DNA of 58,423 bases. Source: Chromatiales bacterium. GTDB taxonomy: Bacteria > Pseudomonadota > Gammaproteobacteria > Steroidobacterales > GCA-2729495. Shown here in pieces: positions 25,901 to 33,735 of the stretch. The stretch lies in contig JAEUPZ010000013.1 of assembly GCA_016789885.1 (NCBI GenBank), forward strand, positions 1 to 58,423, read 5' to 3'. How positions within the stretch are numbered: the stretch's first letter is position 1; each line of letters opens with the position of its first letter. Both the position numbers and the translations under genes were made by a program. The notes under the pieces are model-generated. The model was not told the origin of the DNA and searched no databases. It saw only the letters and a list, made by a program, of their open reading frames with translations.

Positions 25901-28598
25901 CGGGCGCCGGCACCTCCGGATCGCGCAGGTGGGCGACGATGGCGTCGATGCAACCGGCCGCCGCCCGCGCGGCGGCGAGCACGTCGGGGTCAGCCGTCTG
26001 CTGGGACGTATGCAGCACGGCCACCAGCTCGTGGAGCGGGCCCGCGACGGCGACGCCCGGCGCGACGCCCGCCATGGTCAGGCTGCCGTGCAGGGTATGG
26101 CACGCCCGGAACACCGCCTCGGGCACGGGGCCCGGACGCGCCTCGGCCGCGGCCACGTACTCGCGCAGCGTCGCAAGATGGGCGGCGGCCTCGCGGCTCA
26201 GGATGTCCAGCAGCACCGGGTCCATGCCGGACGCCGCCACCGGCGGCCCCGACTCCGGCGTCACCAGGGCCTCGGGCTCGACGACCTCGGCAACCGCCGG
26301 CTCGGGCACCTCGTCGGGCAGCGTGGCCGGCTCCGGCGCCCGGCGGGCGAGCGCCTCGGCCTCGGCCATGAGCGCGGCGATGTCCGTCGCGGGCGTGGTC
26401 CCCACCTCGAGCTGCTCGAGCAGTTCGGCCATGGCGCGGCCGGCCTTGCCCATGAAGGCCATGAGCTCGGGGGTGCGAGCGACCGTCCCGTCGATCACCC
26501 GGTTCAGCAGGGCCTCGACGCTCCAGGCGAACTCGCCGATGCGCTCGGCGCCAACCATGCGGCCGCTGCCCTTGAGGGTGTGGTACGCGCGCCGGATGGT
26601 GAGCAGCGCGTCGCGGTCGCTCTCGTCCAGCTCCCAGGCCGGGAACCGCGCCGCGATCGTGTCGATGGCCTCCCGGGCCTCCTCGATGAAGAGCTCGAGG
26701 ATCTCGGGGTCGATGTGCGCCGCCCCGGCAGTGACGACCGGCCGGTCGTCGACGGGCTGCGGACGCAGGGCAATGCGGCTCGTGGCCTCGGTGCCCGGCA
26801 GGCTGACGACGGTGGCCGCGTCGCCATCGCCGGCAGGCAGCGATACCGGCGCCCTCTCGGGACCGGCCAGCGCCTCGAGGCAGCGCTCGGCGTTGTCCAG
26901 CATGTACCCGGGCTCGCGACGACCGGCCTGCAGGGTCTCCATGTAGTACTCGAGGCTGACGATGGCGTCGGCCAGCCGCTCGAGCCGCCCGCGACCGTCG
27001 TCCCCCGACCGCGCCGCGTCGATGGCGGCGCCGGCGGCGGCGGCGATGCCCTCGGCGATGCGGGCCGCCCGCTCGCGCTCGAGCATCAGCAGGGCCGCCG
27101 TGATGCCCCGGAGCAGGACGGGCAGCGCGTCGAGGGCCGCCGGCTCGCTGCCGCGCTCGGTGACGAGGCTGATGGCCTCCTTGACGCGGGCAAGGTTCGC
27201 AAGGCACTCGCGCATGACGGCGGCAACGAGGTTCGCCGCCTCGGGCCCCGTGGCCACGGGCTCGCCCGCCGGGGCCGTGCCACCGGGATCGATGAGCGCC
27301 AGCAGGTCGGGCTCGAGGCGGTCCTCGACGGCGAGCAGCGCCGAGGCCATGCCAAGCAGCGTCGCGTCGTCGACGGGTCGCCGGCCGGACGTGAGCTCCT
27401 CGAGCTCAAGGCGGCGCATCTCGACCGCCTCGCGCAGGTGGCCGAGGCCGAGCACCCCGAGGGTGTCGGCGATCTTCTTCAGCAGGTCGACCTGGGGCAC
27501 CAGCTCGTCGGCCCGCTCCATGCCCGTGCGGACATAGATGTCGAGGACATCCTTGACCCGGGCCAGGTCCTCGCGGATCGCGCCGGCGACGGTCTGCATG
27601 AGGCGCGCGCTCGGGGCCCCGAGGCTTGCCCGGGCCCGCTCCACCTGCTCGTCGCCGGGGATCAGCCCCGACAGGCTGAAGGCCTCGCGGATCGCCGTGA
27701 CCCGCGGGCCGGTGCCCGTGGCGCGGGCGACGTAGTAGAGGAGGTTGTTGACCAGGTCGACCGGCAGCTTCTCGGCAAAGCGCTTCTCGCCCAGCGACTG
27801 CAGCCGCTTGAGCTCGCGGTCGGCCTGGCCGATCAGGCGCTTAACCGCGACGCTCGCCTCGAGGCCGCCGTCGGCCAGGGCCTCGAGCACGCCGCCGACC
27901 ACCCACCAGAGCTGGTGAACGCCGTCGTGCTGCGCCGCCGACTCGAGCCGTCCGGCGACGCTGCGCAGCTGGCCCAGGGCGTTGCCCGGCGCCTCGCCCC
28001 GGATCCACGCGAGCAGCGCCAGCTGGAACCGCGGCCGCAGGCTCTTCGCCAGCGTCGCGACGTTCTCGCCCGTCGGCGCGCGCTGCCGCGCCCCGGTCGG
28101 GCCCCGGGTCTGGGGCCCGAGGTCGAGCAGCAGCAGCGTGCTCTCCGAGAGCAGGGGCCGGCCCCGGGCCGCCCGCAGGTCGTTCAGCAGCGGCAGCAGC
28201 ACCAGCGGCACGTCGCGGCCACCGTGCCGAACCCGCTCGACGTAGGCGGGCAGCTGGACGGCAGCCCGCGTCAGCGCCTCGATGGGCTCCGGCGGCTGCG
28301 CGTCGCGCCGGCCCTGGAGCAGGATGCGGCACAGCTGCTCCATCTCCTCGGCCAGCAGGCTGGCACCCCAGGTTTCGGTGATCTGCAGGACGCCCCGCGC
28401 ACTGTGCAGGAGTGCCGCGCAGCGCTCGAGGGGTGCGTTGCCCAGCTCGCCCTCGATGTACTGCTCGAGGGCGGCCCGGGCATCACCCAGCGTGCTGGCG
28501 AGTTCGTCACCGACCAGCGCCAGCGGCTGCGGCGCCGGGTCGCCGCCCGGCAGGCGGCCGGGGACGTCAGCAAGGCCGGTCGTGGCGGTGACGGACAT
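22926..28598 (-). CDS. chpA: ChpA/PilL hybrid chemotaxis histidine kinase-response regulator
   Basis: 1890-residue CheA-type kinase controlling type IV pilus motility and surface sensing. Order: a helical FimL/ChpA-like N-terminal part with a degenerate Hpt-like segment (LLHSARG, about residue 66), three canonical Hpt sites AYHTLKGSGRM (about 673), ACHTLHGSL (about 834) and ALHTLKGGARM (about 1001), an acidic Pro/Ala linker (about 1080-1290), CheA dimerisation, the HATPase (N-box LRNAVVHGIESPADR near 1476; GRGIGMDVVANQV near 1569), a CheW-like domain (about 1600-1730) and a receiver (phospho-Asp in LLDVEMPRMDGYE near 1810; Lys in LGKPYQE near 1864). P. aeruginosa ChpA (about 2470 aa) has more Hpt/Xpt domains. 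Confidence 0.96.
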   Translation of the reverse strand: MSVTATTGLADVPGRLPGGDPAPQPLALVGDELASTLGDARAALEQYIEGELGNAPLERCAALLHSARGVLQITETWGASLLAEEMEQLCRILLQGRRDAQPPEPIEALTRAAVQLPAYVERVRHGGRDVPLVLLPLLNDLRAARGRPLLSESTLLLLDLGPQTRGPTGARQRAPTGENVATLAKSLRPRFQLALLAWIRGEAPGNALGQLRSVAGRLESAAQHDGVHQLWWVVGGVLEALADGGLEASVAVKRLIGQADRELKRLQSLGEKRFAEKLPVDLVNNLLYYVARATGTGPRVTAIREAFSLSGLIPGDEQVERARASLGAPSARLMQTVAGAIREDLARVKDVLDIYVRTGMERADELVPQVDLLKKIADTLGVLGLGHLREAVEMRRLELEELTSGRRPVDDATLLGMASALLAVEDRLEPDLLALIDPGGTAPAGEPVATGPEAANLVAAVMRECLANLARVKEAISLVTERGSEPAALDALPVLLRGITAALLMLERERAARIAEGIAAAAGAAIDAARSGDDGRGRLERLADAIVSLEYYMETLQAGRREPGYMLDNAERCLEALAGPERAPVSLPAGDGDAATVVSLPGTEATSRIALRPQPVDDRPVVTAGAAHIDPEILELFIEEAREAIDTIAARFPAWELDESDRDALLTIRRAYHTLKGSGRMVGAERIGEFAWSVEALLNRVIDGTVARTPELMAFMGKAGRAMAELLEQLEVGTTPATDIAALMAEAEALARRAPEPATLPDEVPEPAVAEVVEPEALVTPESGPPVAASGMDPVLLDILSREAAAHLATLREYVAAAEARPGPVPEAVFRACHTLHGSLTMAGVAPGVAVAGPLHELVAVLHTSQQTADPDVLAAARAAAGCIDAIVAHLRDPEVPAPVPDELVSLLQELAARAAASAGSVPADDDGTLSVRLPAIAPEAAGDAGGEPPGALTMAVAFDAEIAGIFAEEAAELLDASDQALAHLVAGDDVEQSLDEIKRALHTLKGGARMARLFALGDLSHELESLVIRIAEGSVPRDAATLDLVRTAFDDLHRLRDRVASGDFGVVAPGLLERLAAAHAAAPADETSWAGGGAPEPEPAGAGSLAVSDAWPVPEAEALNLAPGVEVAGLEVQDVETPDVTQALPGLPSVADLVQPDAGAGEAVTPDAEAPAPVPADDATETLAAALFDADFLAADEAGEPADASGVPAQADEAEPGLAAAATAGPDTTATPAPLEPLAPTIERLGELARALAAPPTPEPAGVVPAPAAAPATPQPGDARGREARDLTRVDAQLLEQLLNGAGEISIANSRLNQQLTQMHFHLEELGQTVLRLRDQLRKLEMETEAQILFKHQSEAADRAGFDPLELDRYSSIQQLSRGLAETASDVSSLKDMLQNLSSDTEALVVQQARTTTELQDGLMRTRMVPFQQHGARLTRLVRQTAREAGKLADLVIDGGGELDRQVLEKMLPPFEHMLRNAVVHGIESPADRVAAGKPEAGTVRIAIRREGTEVVIDVADDGRGLDVAAIRRKAVELGFVAADTPLTDEQAMQFILRTGFSTADRLTQAAGRGIGMDVVANQVARLGGALVIRSQPGRGTTFTLRLPLTLAVTQALVVRVGAEVYALPLATVEGIIRLPRRELDERLGQPDASIEYGGRAYRFHHLGEFLGLPGSRLPADAERVSVVLVRAGEQAAALLTDEMQDSREIVVKSVGPQIATIRGIAGATILGDGRVVMILDVAALVRQGRPAGVAAAPPVPRPAGPVALVVDDSITMRRVTQRLLERNGFRVVTARDGLDAIGVLQDHRPDIILLDVEMPRMDGYEFARHVRSQATLAGVPIVMVTSRVSDKHRARAIEVGVNDYLGKPYQERELLQAVNALLGVAAGTDGRG

Positions 28599-28618
28599 GG
28601 GGCGGGCCGGGCCCTGCC

Positions 28619-29995
28619 TCAGGCGGTCCGCTGGCTGGCGTAGCCGACGGGCTGCGGGTAACGGCCACTCGCCGCGGCTTCTTCACCGGGCGCGCGGGCG
28701 GGCGCCGGCGAGGCGACCGGGGCCGAAGGACCGATGGCCACGCCCGTGGCCCCGCTGCCTCGCGTGACGTTGGCCGGCAGCCGGAAGCCGGCGACCGAGC
28801 GGCGCAGCTGGGTCGCCAGCTCGGCGAGCTTGCTGATGGAGCTCGCGGTGGCGCTCGTCGAGGCGGCGGTCTCGCCGTTGATCTCCTTGAGCACATCCAT
28901 GCTGCGGTTCACGGCCGAGGCCGCCTTGGCCTGCTCCCGCGCCGAAGTGGAGATGTTCTGGACGAGGGTCGCGATCTGGTTCGAGACCTGCTCGATCTCC
29001 TCGAGGGCGGCGCCGGCGTTCTCGGCCAGCAGCGCGCCGCCGACCACGTCGGTGGTGCTGCGCTCCATCGAGACGATGGCCTCGCTGGTGTCGGCCTGGA
29101 TCGTGCGCACGAGCATCTCGATCTGGCGGGTCGCATTGGTCGACCGCTCGGCGAGCCGCTGCACCTCGTCGGCGACGACGGCGAAGCCGCGGCCCGCCTC
29201 GCCAGCCATGGACGCCTGGATCGCGGCGTTCAGCGCGAGGATGTTGGTCTGGTCGGCGATGTCGTTGATCAGCTCGACGATGTTGCCGATCTCCTGGGAG
29301 CTCTCGCCGAGGCGCTTGATGCGCTTCGACGTCTCCTGGATGGTCTCGCGGATCGCGTTCATGCCGGTGATGGTGCGGCGCACGGCGTCACCGCCCTTGT
29401 GGGCCACGGCCACCGAGTGCCGCGCGACGTCGGACGAGCGCTCGGCGTTGCCCGAGACCTCTTCGATGGACGACGCCATGCGCCCGATGGCCCGGGAGGC
29501 CGAGTCGATCTGCTTCGACTGGGCGTCGCTGGCCGCCGCCAGGTGGCGGGCCGTGCCGTCGGCCTGCTTGGCCGCGGCGTCCACCATGATCGCGCTCTCG
29601 TTGATCGTGGTGACCAGGTCGCGCAGGGCCTCGATGGCGTAGTTGATGGAGTCGGCGATGGCCCCGGTGATCTCCTCGGTGACCGTCGCGTGCACGGTCA
29701 GGTCGCCGTCGGCCAGGCTCGTCATCTCGTCGAGCAGCGTCTGGATGGCCTGCTGGTTGCGCTCGTTGCGCGCGGCCTGCTCCTCGGCCTCACGGCGGTT
29801 GTCAGCAACGCGGCGGAAGATCCAGAGCATGAGCCCGGCGAGTGCCAGGGCGAGGCCCAGCAGGGCTGCCACGATGCCGGACACCGTCCCGCCACCGGGC
29901 TGCAGCAGCACCAGTGCGAGGCCCGCGGCCAGCGTCAGCAGCAGCGCGCCGCCCAGCGCCGGTACCCAGCGCAATCCTCCCGCAGTCTCACTCAT
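28619..29995 (-). CDS. pilJ: PilJ-type chemoreceptor lacking the periplasmic sensor domain
   Basis: Receptor for the Pil-Chp pathway. The ATG at 29995 gives 458 residues; the upstream extension is unsupported. Residues 11-31 and 39-60 are two membrane helices joined by a loop of about seven residues (QPGGGTV). A HAMP-like/linker region (MTSLADGDLTVHATVTEEI) and the signalling hairpin follow, with PilJ-type tip LALNAAIQASMAGEAGRGFA then VVADEVQRLAERS. Known PilJ proteins are about 680 aa with a large periplasmic region between the helices; that part is absent. It overlaps pilI by 8 bases and is followed 20 bases later by chpA. Confidence 0.9.
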   Translation of the reverse strand: MSETAGGLRWVPALGGALLLTLAAGLALVLLQPGGGTVSGIVAALLGLALALAGLMLWIFRRVADNRREAEEQAARNERNQQAIQTLLDEMTSLADGDLTVHATVTEEITGAIADSINYAIEALRDLVTTINESAIMVDAAAKQADGTARHLAAASDAQSKQIDSASRAIGRMASSIEEVSGNAERSSDVARHSVAVAHKGGDAVRRTITGMNAIRETIQETSKRIKRLGESSQEIGNIVELINDIADQTNILALNAAIQASMAGEAGRGFAVVADEVQRLAERSTNATRQIEMLVRTIQADTSEAIVSMERSTTDVVGGALLAENAGAALEEIEQVSNQIATLVQNISTSAREQAKAASAVNRSMDVLKEINGETAASTSATASSISKLAELATQLRRSVAGFRLPANVTRGSGATGVAIGPSAPVASPAPARAPGEEAAASGRYPQPVGYASQRTA

Positions 29996-30608
29996 CGCCT
30001 GCTCTCCCCTCGCCGGCCACGGGTTCCGCGGCCGCCCGCTGAAAATCGTGATCCTCGAGCAGCCGCCCGAGGCTGAAGACGGGCCAGCATTCTGCCGCCC
30101 GCCGGAAACTGCCGGCCAGGAACCGCTCGCAGCGGACCCGCACGGCCGGCACGTCGTCGCCACGCTCGCGGTCGAGGAAGCGGCGGAAACCATACACCTC
30201 GTCGACGACGAGCCCGACCGGGAACTCGCCCGGCGCCGCCACCAGCACCCGCGCCGCCCGCGAGCCCGTCGCCGGGCCCGACCCGAGAAACTCCCGCAGG
30301 TCGGCCAGCGGCAGCAGCTGGCCCCGCACGTTGGCCAGTCCCTTGAGCCAGGGCTTGGCCCCGGGCACGCGGGTCACGGCCGGCGGCACCATCAGCACCT
30401 CGCGGACCTCGTCGCGCGCCATGACGAACTGCTCGCCGCCCACGCGGAAACCGACACCCACCCACTCGTCAGCGCTGCCGGCAACGGCGCCGAGGCCGGC
30501 CGCGGCCACCTTGCTGCGGCGCTCGAGCTCCCGCAGCAGGTCGAAGGGCGCCCGCTGCAGGGCACGCAGGCTGGTCGGCGGCGGGGCTCCGGCCGGCGTG
30601 GCTTCCAC
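29988..30608 (-). CDS. pilI: CheW-like adaptor PilI
   Basis: 206 residues. A non-conserved N-terminal 50 residues precede the CheW-like domain: WVGVGFRVGGEQFVMARDEV, VPGAKPWLKGLANVRGQLLPLADLREFLG, VVDEVYGFRRFL. Couples PilJ to ChpA. It overlaps pilJ by 8 bases and follows pilH by 4 bases, consistent with a single operon pilG-pilH-pilI-pilJ-chpA-chpC. Confidence 0.93.
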   Translation of the reverse strand: MEATPAGAPPPTSLRALQRAPFDLLRELERRSKVAAAGLGAVAGSADEWVGVGFRVGGEQFVMARDEVREVLMVPPAVTRVPGAKPWLKGLANVRGQLLPLADLREFLGSGPATGSRAARVLVAAPGEFPVGLVVDEVYGFRRFLDRERGDDVPAVRVRCERFLAGSFRRAAECWPVFSLGRLLEDHDFQRAAAEPVAGEGRAGDE

Positions 30609-30612
30609 GCCC

Positions 30613-30975
30613 TCAGTCCAGTGCCGCGCGGATGGCCGCCACCAGGTCGGCCGCGGTGACCGGCTTCGTCAGGTAGCTCACCGCCCCCTGCCGCAGGCCC
30701 CAGGCGCGGTCCGTGTCCTGGCCCTTGGTCGAGACCATCACCACCGGGATCGACGCCGTCGACGGGTTGCGCGCCAGCTGGCGGGTGGCCTGGTAGCCGT
30801 TCATGCCCGGCATGACCACGTCCATGAGGATCACGTCGGGGGCCCGCTGCTCGGCGAGCGCCAGCGCCTCGGCACCGTCACTGGCCACCAGCGTCTCGTA
30901 ACCCTCCTGCTCGAGGGCCCGGGACAGGATGTGCTGGTCGGTGGGCGAGTCGTCGGCGATCAGTACGAGGGCCAT
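30613..30975 (-). CDS. pilH: Response regulator PilH
   Basis: 120-residue single receiver domain: VLIADDSPTDQHIL (acidic pocket), phospho-Asp in VILMDVVMPGMNGYQATRQL, Thr/Ser in VVMVSTKGQ, Lys in YLTKPVTAADLV. The ATG at 30975 matches PilH N-termini; a longer start would overlap pilG. In P. aeruginosa PilH opposes PilG and acts with PilU/PilT-mediated retraction, and three such ATPases are encoded 7 kb away. Confidence 0.94.
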   Translation of the reverse strand: MALVLIADDSPTDQHILSRALEQEGYETLVASDGAEALALAEQRAPDVILMDVVMPGMNGYQATRQLARNPSTASIPVVMVSTKGQDTDRAWGLRQGAVSYLTKPVTAADLVAAIRAALD

Positions 30976-30997
30976 GGCCTCGGTGCCTCCCTGGCGG

Positions 30998-31399
30998 TCA
31001 GCGCGCCACCTGGCGCGCGATGGCGCCAAGCAGCTCGTCCTTGGTGAACGGCTTGGTCAGGTAGTGCTCGGAACCGACGATGCGGCCGCGGGCCCGGTCG
31101 AACAGGCCGTCCTTGCTCGAGAGCATGATCACCGGCGTCTCGCGGAAGCTGCGGTTGTGCTTGATCAGCGAGCACGTCTGGTAGCCGTCGAGGCGCGGCA
31201 TCATGATGTCGACGAAGATCACGTCGGGCCGGTAGTCGGCGATCTTGGCGAGCGCGTCGAAGCCGTCGACGGCCGTGTAGACCGTGCAGCCTTCCTTGGC
31301 AAGCAACGTCTCGGCGGTGCGCCGGATCGTCTTGCTGTCGTCGATGACGAGCACCTTCAGGCCCCGCAGGTCGGGGGCCACAGCGGCCTCCACAGGCAT
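30998..31399 (-). CDS. pilG: Response regulator PilG
   Basis: 133-residue receiver, first gene of the Chp operon. Very close to the family: GLKVLVIDDSKTIRRTAETL, phospho-Asp in VIFVDIMMPRLDGYQTC, PVIMLSSKDGLFD, EHYLTKPFTKDELLGAIA. Start choice is uncertain: the ATG at 31399 has AGGAG directly against it; a GTG at 31393 has AGGAG 6 bases away and a GTG at 31381 has GGAGG 5 bases away; ATG 31477 would add a non-conserved tail. PilG positively regulates pilus extension and adenylate cyclase in Pseudomonas. Confidence 0.93.
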   Translation of the reverse strand: MPVEAAVAPDLRGLKVLVIDDSKTIRRTAETLLAKEGCTVYTAVDGFDALAKIADYRPDVIFVDIMMPRLDGYQTCSLIKHNRSFRETPVIMLSSKDGLFDRARGRIVGSEHYLTKPFTKDELLGAIARQVAR

Positions 31400-31475
31400 C
31401 TCCTGTACACGGTTCATGGGCGGGACCACGGGCGCGCCGCAGGCCGGGGGATCCGCTTCCCCGGCGGTGCTGGAC

Positions 31476-31507
31476 ATAAGCGCACCGACCGAATGGGCCT
31501 AGAATAC
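31476..31507. promoter_or_regulatory. Divergent promoter region between pilG and gshB
   Basis: On the plus strand TAGAAT (31500-31505) is a good -10 for gshB, with a leader of about 90 bases. On the minus strand the overlapping TATTCT (31507-31502) and TTATGT (31481-31476) are possible -10 elements for pilG. No recognisable operator is seen. The overlap implies that polymerases compete for the two operons. Confidence 0.4.
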
Positions 31508-31600
31508 CTGCCCGGCGGTGGCATTTCAGCCTGCGCCGTCGAGAATACGCACCTCGTCGCACAATCACCGGCGGCAGTCGCCCGGCACGGAGCACATCGC

Positions 31601-32581
31601 GTGGCACAACCGACTCAAGGCCTGGACGTGGGGGTCGTCATGGACCCCATCGCCGGCATCAACCCCGCCAAGGACTCTACGCTCGCCATGCTGCGCGCCG
31701 CCGCCGCCCGCGGCCACCGGCTGCACTACTTCGAGCTGGACGACCTGCGGCTGCGCGACGGGGTGGCGCGGGGCACGGCCCGGGCGCTGCAGGTCTTCAA
31801 CGACCCGCAGCGCTTCCACGAGCTGGGCGCCAGCACCGACATGGCGCTCGGCGACCTCGACGTCATCCTGATGCGCAAGGACCCGCCCTTCGACACCGAA
31901 TTCGTCTATTCCACCTACATCCTCGAGCGGGCAGCCCTGGCCGGGGCGCTGGTGGTGAACCGGCCGGCGAGCCTGCGGGACATCAACGAGAAGTGCTTCA
32001 CGGCCTGGTTCCCCCAGTGCTGCCCGCCGACGCTGGTGACGCGGTCAATTGCCGGCATCCGCGCGTTCCTGCGCGAGCACGGGCGCATCGTCGTCAAACC
32101 GCTGCACGGCATGGGCGGCCGCTCGATCTTCGTCATCGCCGACGGCGACCCCAATGCCAACGTCGTCTGCGAGACGCTGACGGACTACGGCACCCGCTAC
32201 GCCATGGCCCAGCGCTACATCCCCGAGATCCGGGACGGCGACAAGCGCATCATCCTGGTCGACGGCGAGCCGGTGAGCCATGCGCTGGCCCGGGTGCCGG
32301 CCGCCGACGACAACCGCGGCAACCTGGTGGCCGGCGCCACGCCCGAAGTCCGGCCCCTGACGGAGCGGGACCGGTGGATCTGCGCCCAGGTCGGGCCGGT
32401 GCTGCGCGAGCGCGGCGTGCTCTTTGCCGGCCTCGACGTCATCGGCGACTACCTGACCGAGGTCAACGTCACGAGCCCCACCGGCATCCAGGAGCTGCGC
32501 AAGCTGGCGGGCCTCGACGTGGCGACCAGCCTCGTGACGGTGCTCGAGCGCGAGCGCCAGGCGCAGGCCCGGCCGGCGTGA
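31601..32581 (+). CDS. gshB: Glutathione synthase
   Basis: ATP-grasp enzyme joining gamma-glutamylcysteine and glycine. 326 residues from the GTG at 31601, which has GGAG 8 bases upstream and gives the family N-terminus MAQPTQGLDVGVVMDPIAGI. Seen: LMRKDPPFDTEFVYSTYILE, VNRPASLRDINEKCF, IVVKPLHGMGGRSIF (ATP lysine and glycine-rich loop), AGLDVIGDYLTEVNVTSPTG. Placement beside pilG matches the Pseudomonas locus. Its stop overlaps the apbE start (GTGA). Confidence 0.95.
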   Translation: MAQPTQGLDVGVVMDPIAGINPAKDSTLAMLRAAAARGHRLHYFELDDLRLRDGVARGTARALQVFNDPQRFHELGASTDMALGDLDVILMRKDPPFDTEFVYSTYILERAALAGALVVNRPASLRDINEKCFTAWFPQCCPPTLVTRSIAGIRAFLREHGRIVVKPLHGMGGRSIFVIADGDPNANVVCETLTDYGTRYAMAQRYIPEIRDGDKRIILVDGEPVSHALARVPAADDNRGNLVAGATPEVRPLTERDRWICAQVGPVLRERGVLFAGLDVIGDYLTEVNVTSPTGIQELRKLAGLDVATSLVTVLERERQAQARPA

Positions 32582-33648
32582 CGCCCAGCCTGCCGGCCGC
32601 CGCCCTGCTGGCCGGCCTGCTGGCGGGCTGCGGGCCGGCCGCCACCGGCGCACCGGCCAGCCCCGGACCGTACACCTACCAGTTCACGGCCTTCGCGGCG
32701 CCCATCCGCATCGACATCCTCGGGGGTGACCGGGAGCGGGCGGACCAGGCGGCGGCCCGGATCGAGGCGTTCCTGGCCGACGCCGGCCGCGACTGGTACG
32801 CCTGGGGCGACGGCGAGCTGGGCGCCGCCAACGCCGTGCTCGCCCGGGCCGGCAGCACGGAGCTGTCGCCCACCCTCGCGGCCATCGTGGGCCGGGCCCT
32901 GGCCCTCGGCGAGGCCTCCGGGGGACGGTTCGACCCCACGGTCGGCGAGCTGGTGAGCCTCTGGGGCTTTGACCGGGAGGAGCGGCTCGCCGTGACCACG
33001 GCGCCGCCGCCGCCAGAGGTGGTGGCCGCCGCCCGGGCCGCGGGCGGCGCCCTTGCGGACGTGAGCCTCACGGGCAGGCAGATCACCGCCCGCCGGCCCC
33101 TGCGCATCGACCTCGGCGGCATCGCCAAGGGCTCGGCCCTGCTGCGGATCAGCGCGGAGCTGGAATCTGCCGGCATCGGCAGCGCCCTGGTGGACCTGGG
33201 CGGCAGCAGCCTGCTGGCCGTCGGCCAGCGCGGTGACCGGCCCTGGCGCATCGGCCTGCGCCACCCGCGGGAGGACACCATCTTCGCCGGCGTGAACCTG
33301 GAGCCCGGCGAGTCCATGGCCACCTCGGGCGACTACGAGCGGTTCTTCAAGGCCGGCGGCCGGCGCTATGGCCATGTCATCGACCCGCGCACCGGGGCAC
33401 CGGCCACGGGCGCCGTCAGCACCACGGTGCTGAGCACCGACCCGGAGCTCGCCGATGCCGCCGCCACGGCGCTGCTGGTGGGCGGAGACGACGCCTTCGA
33501 AGGCCTCGTCGAGGGGCTCGGGCTGACCCATGCGCTGCTCATCACCGCCGACGGCCGACTGGTGCTGACGCCGGCCATGGCCGAGCGGCTGGCGGCCTCC
33601 AACGGTGGCCGCGTGCCACCGCTCGGCTGGAACCCGGCGGAACCGTGA
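32578..33648 (+). CDS. apbE: FAD:protein FMN transferase (ApbE lipoprotein)
   Basis: Attaches FMN covalently to Thr/Ser of target proteins such as Nqr or Rnf subunits in the periplasm. 356 residues from a GTG overlapping the gshB stop. Lipoprotein signal ends with LLAGLLAGC. ApbE motifs: ASGGRFDPTVGELVSLWGF, LRIDLGGIAKG (about residue 180), LVDLGGSSLLAVG, MATSGDYERFF and HVIDPRTGAPA. No flavinylation target is encoded in the window. It replaces nothing in the Pseudomonas order but separates gshB from tonB here. Confidence 0.93.
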   Translation: MTPSLPAAALLAGLLAGCGPAATGAPASPGPYTYQFTAFAAPIRIDILGGDRERADQAAARIEAFLADAGRDWYAWGDGELGAANAVLARAGSTELSPTLAAIVGRALALGEASGGRFDPTVGELVSLWGFDREERLAVTTAPPPPEVVAAARAAGGALADVSLTGRQITARRPLRIDLGGIAKGSALLRISAELESAGIGSALVDLGGSSLLAVGQRGDRPWRIGLRHPREDTIFAGVNLEPGESMATSGDYERFFKAGGRRYGHVIDPRTGAPATGAVSTTVLSTDPELADAAATALLVGGDDAFEGLVEGLGLTHALLITADGRLVLTPAMAERLAASNGGRVPPLGWNPAEP

Positions 33649-33650
33649 CG

Positions 33651-33696
33651 CTGGTGCCGGCACCAGCCACTGGCCGCCGGAGCGCCGACCTATAAT
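33651..33696 (+). promoter_or_regulatory. Palindrome and consensus -10 before tonB
   Basis: Directly after the apbE stop lies a perfect 16-base palindrome CTGGTGCCGGCACCAG (33651-33666), followed by a consensus TATAAT (33691-33696) 39 bases before the tonB ATG. No T-tract follows the palindrome, so it looks more like an operator or a weak hairpin than a terminator. No -35 match is obvious, so activator dependence is possible. Confidence 0.45.
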
Positions 33697-33735
33697 CGCG
33701 GCGGCCGCCTCCACCGCGGCCGAGGGCCCCGCAGG

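Noticed and set aside
23049..28643. 1864-codon open frame antisense to chpA
   Set aside because: A high-GC mirror of the chpA codon pattern with low-complexity Arg/Gly/Val-rich translation and no recognisable domain; chpA itself has full domain evidence.
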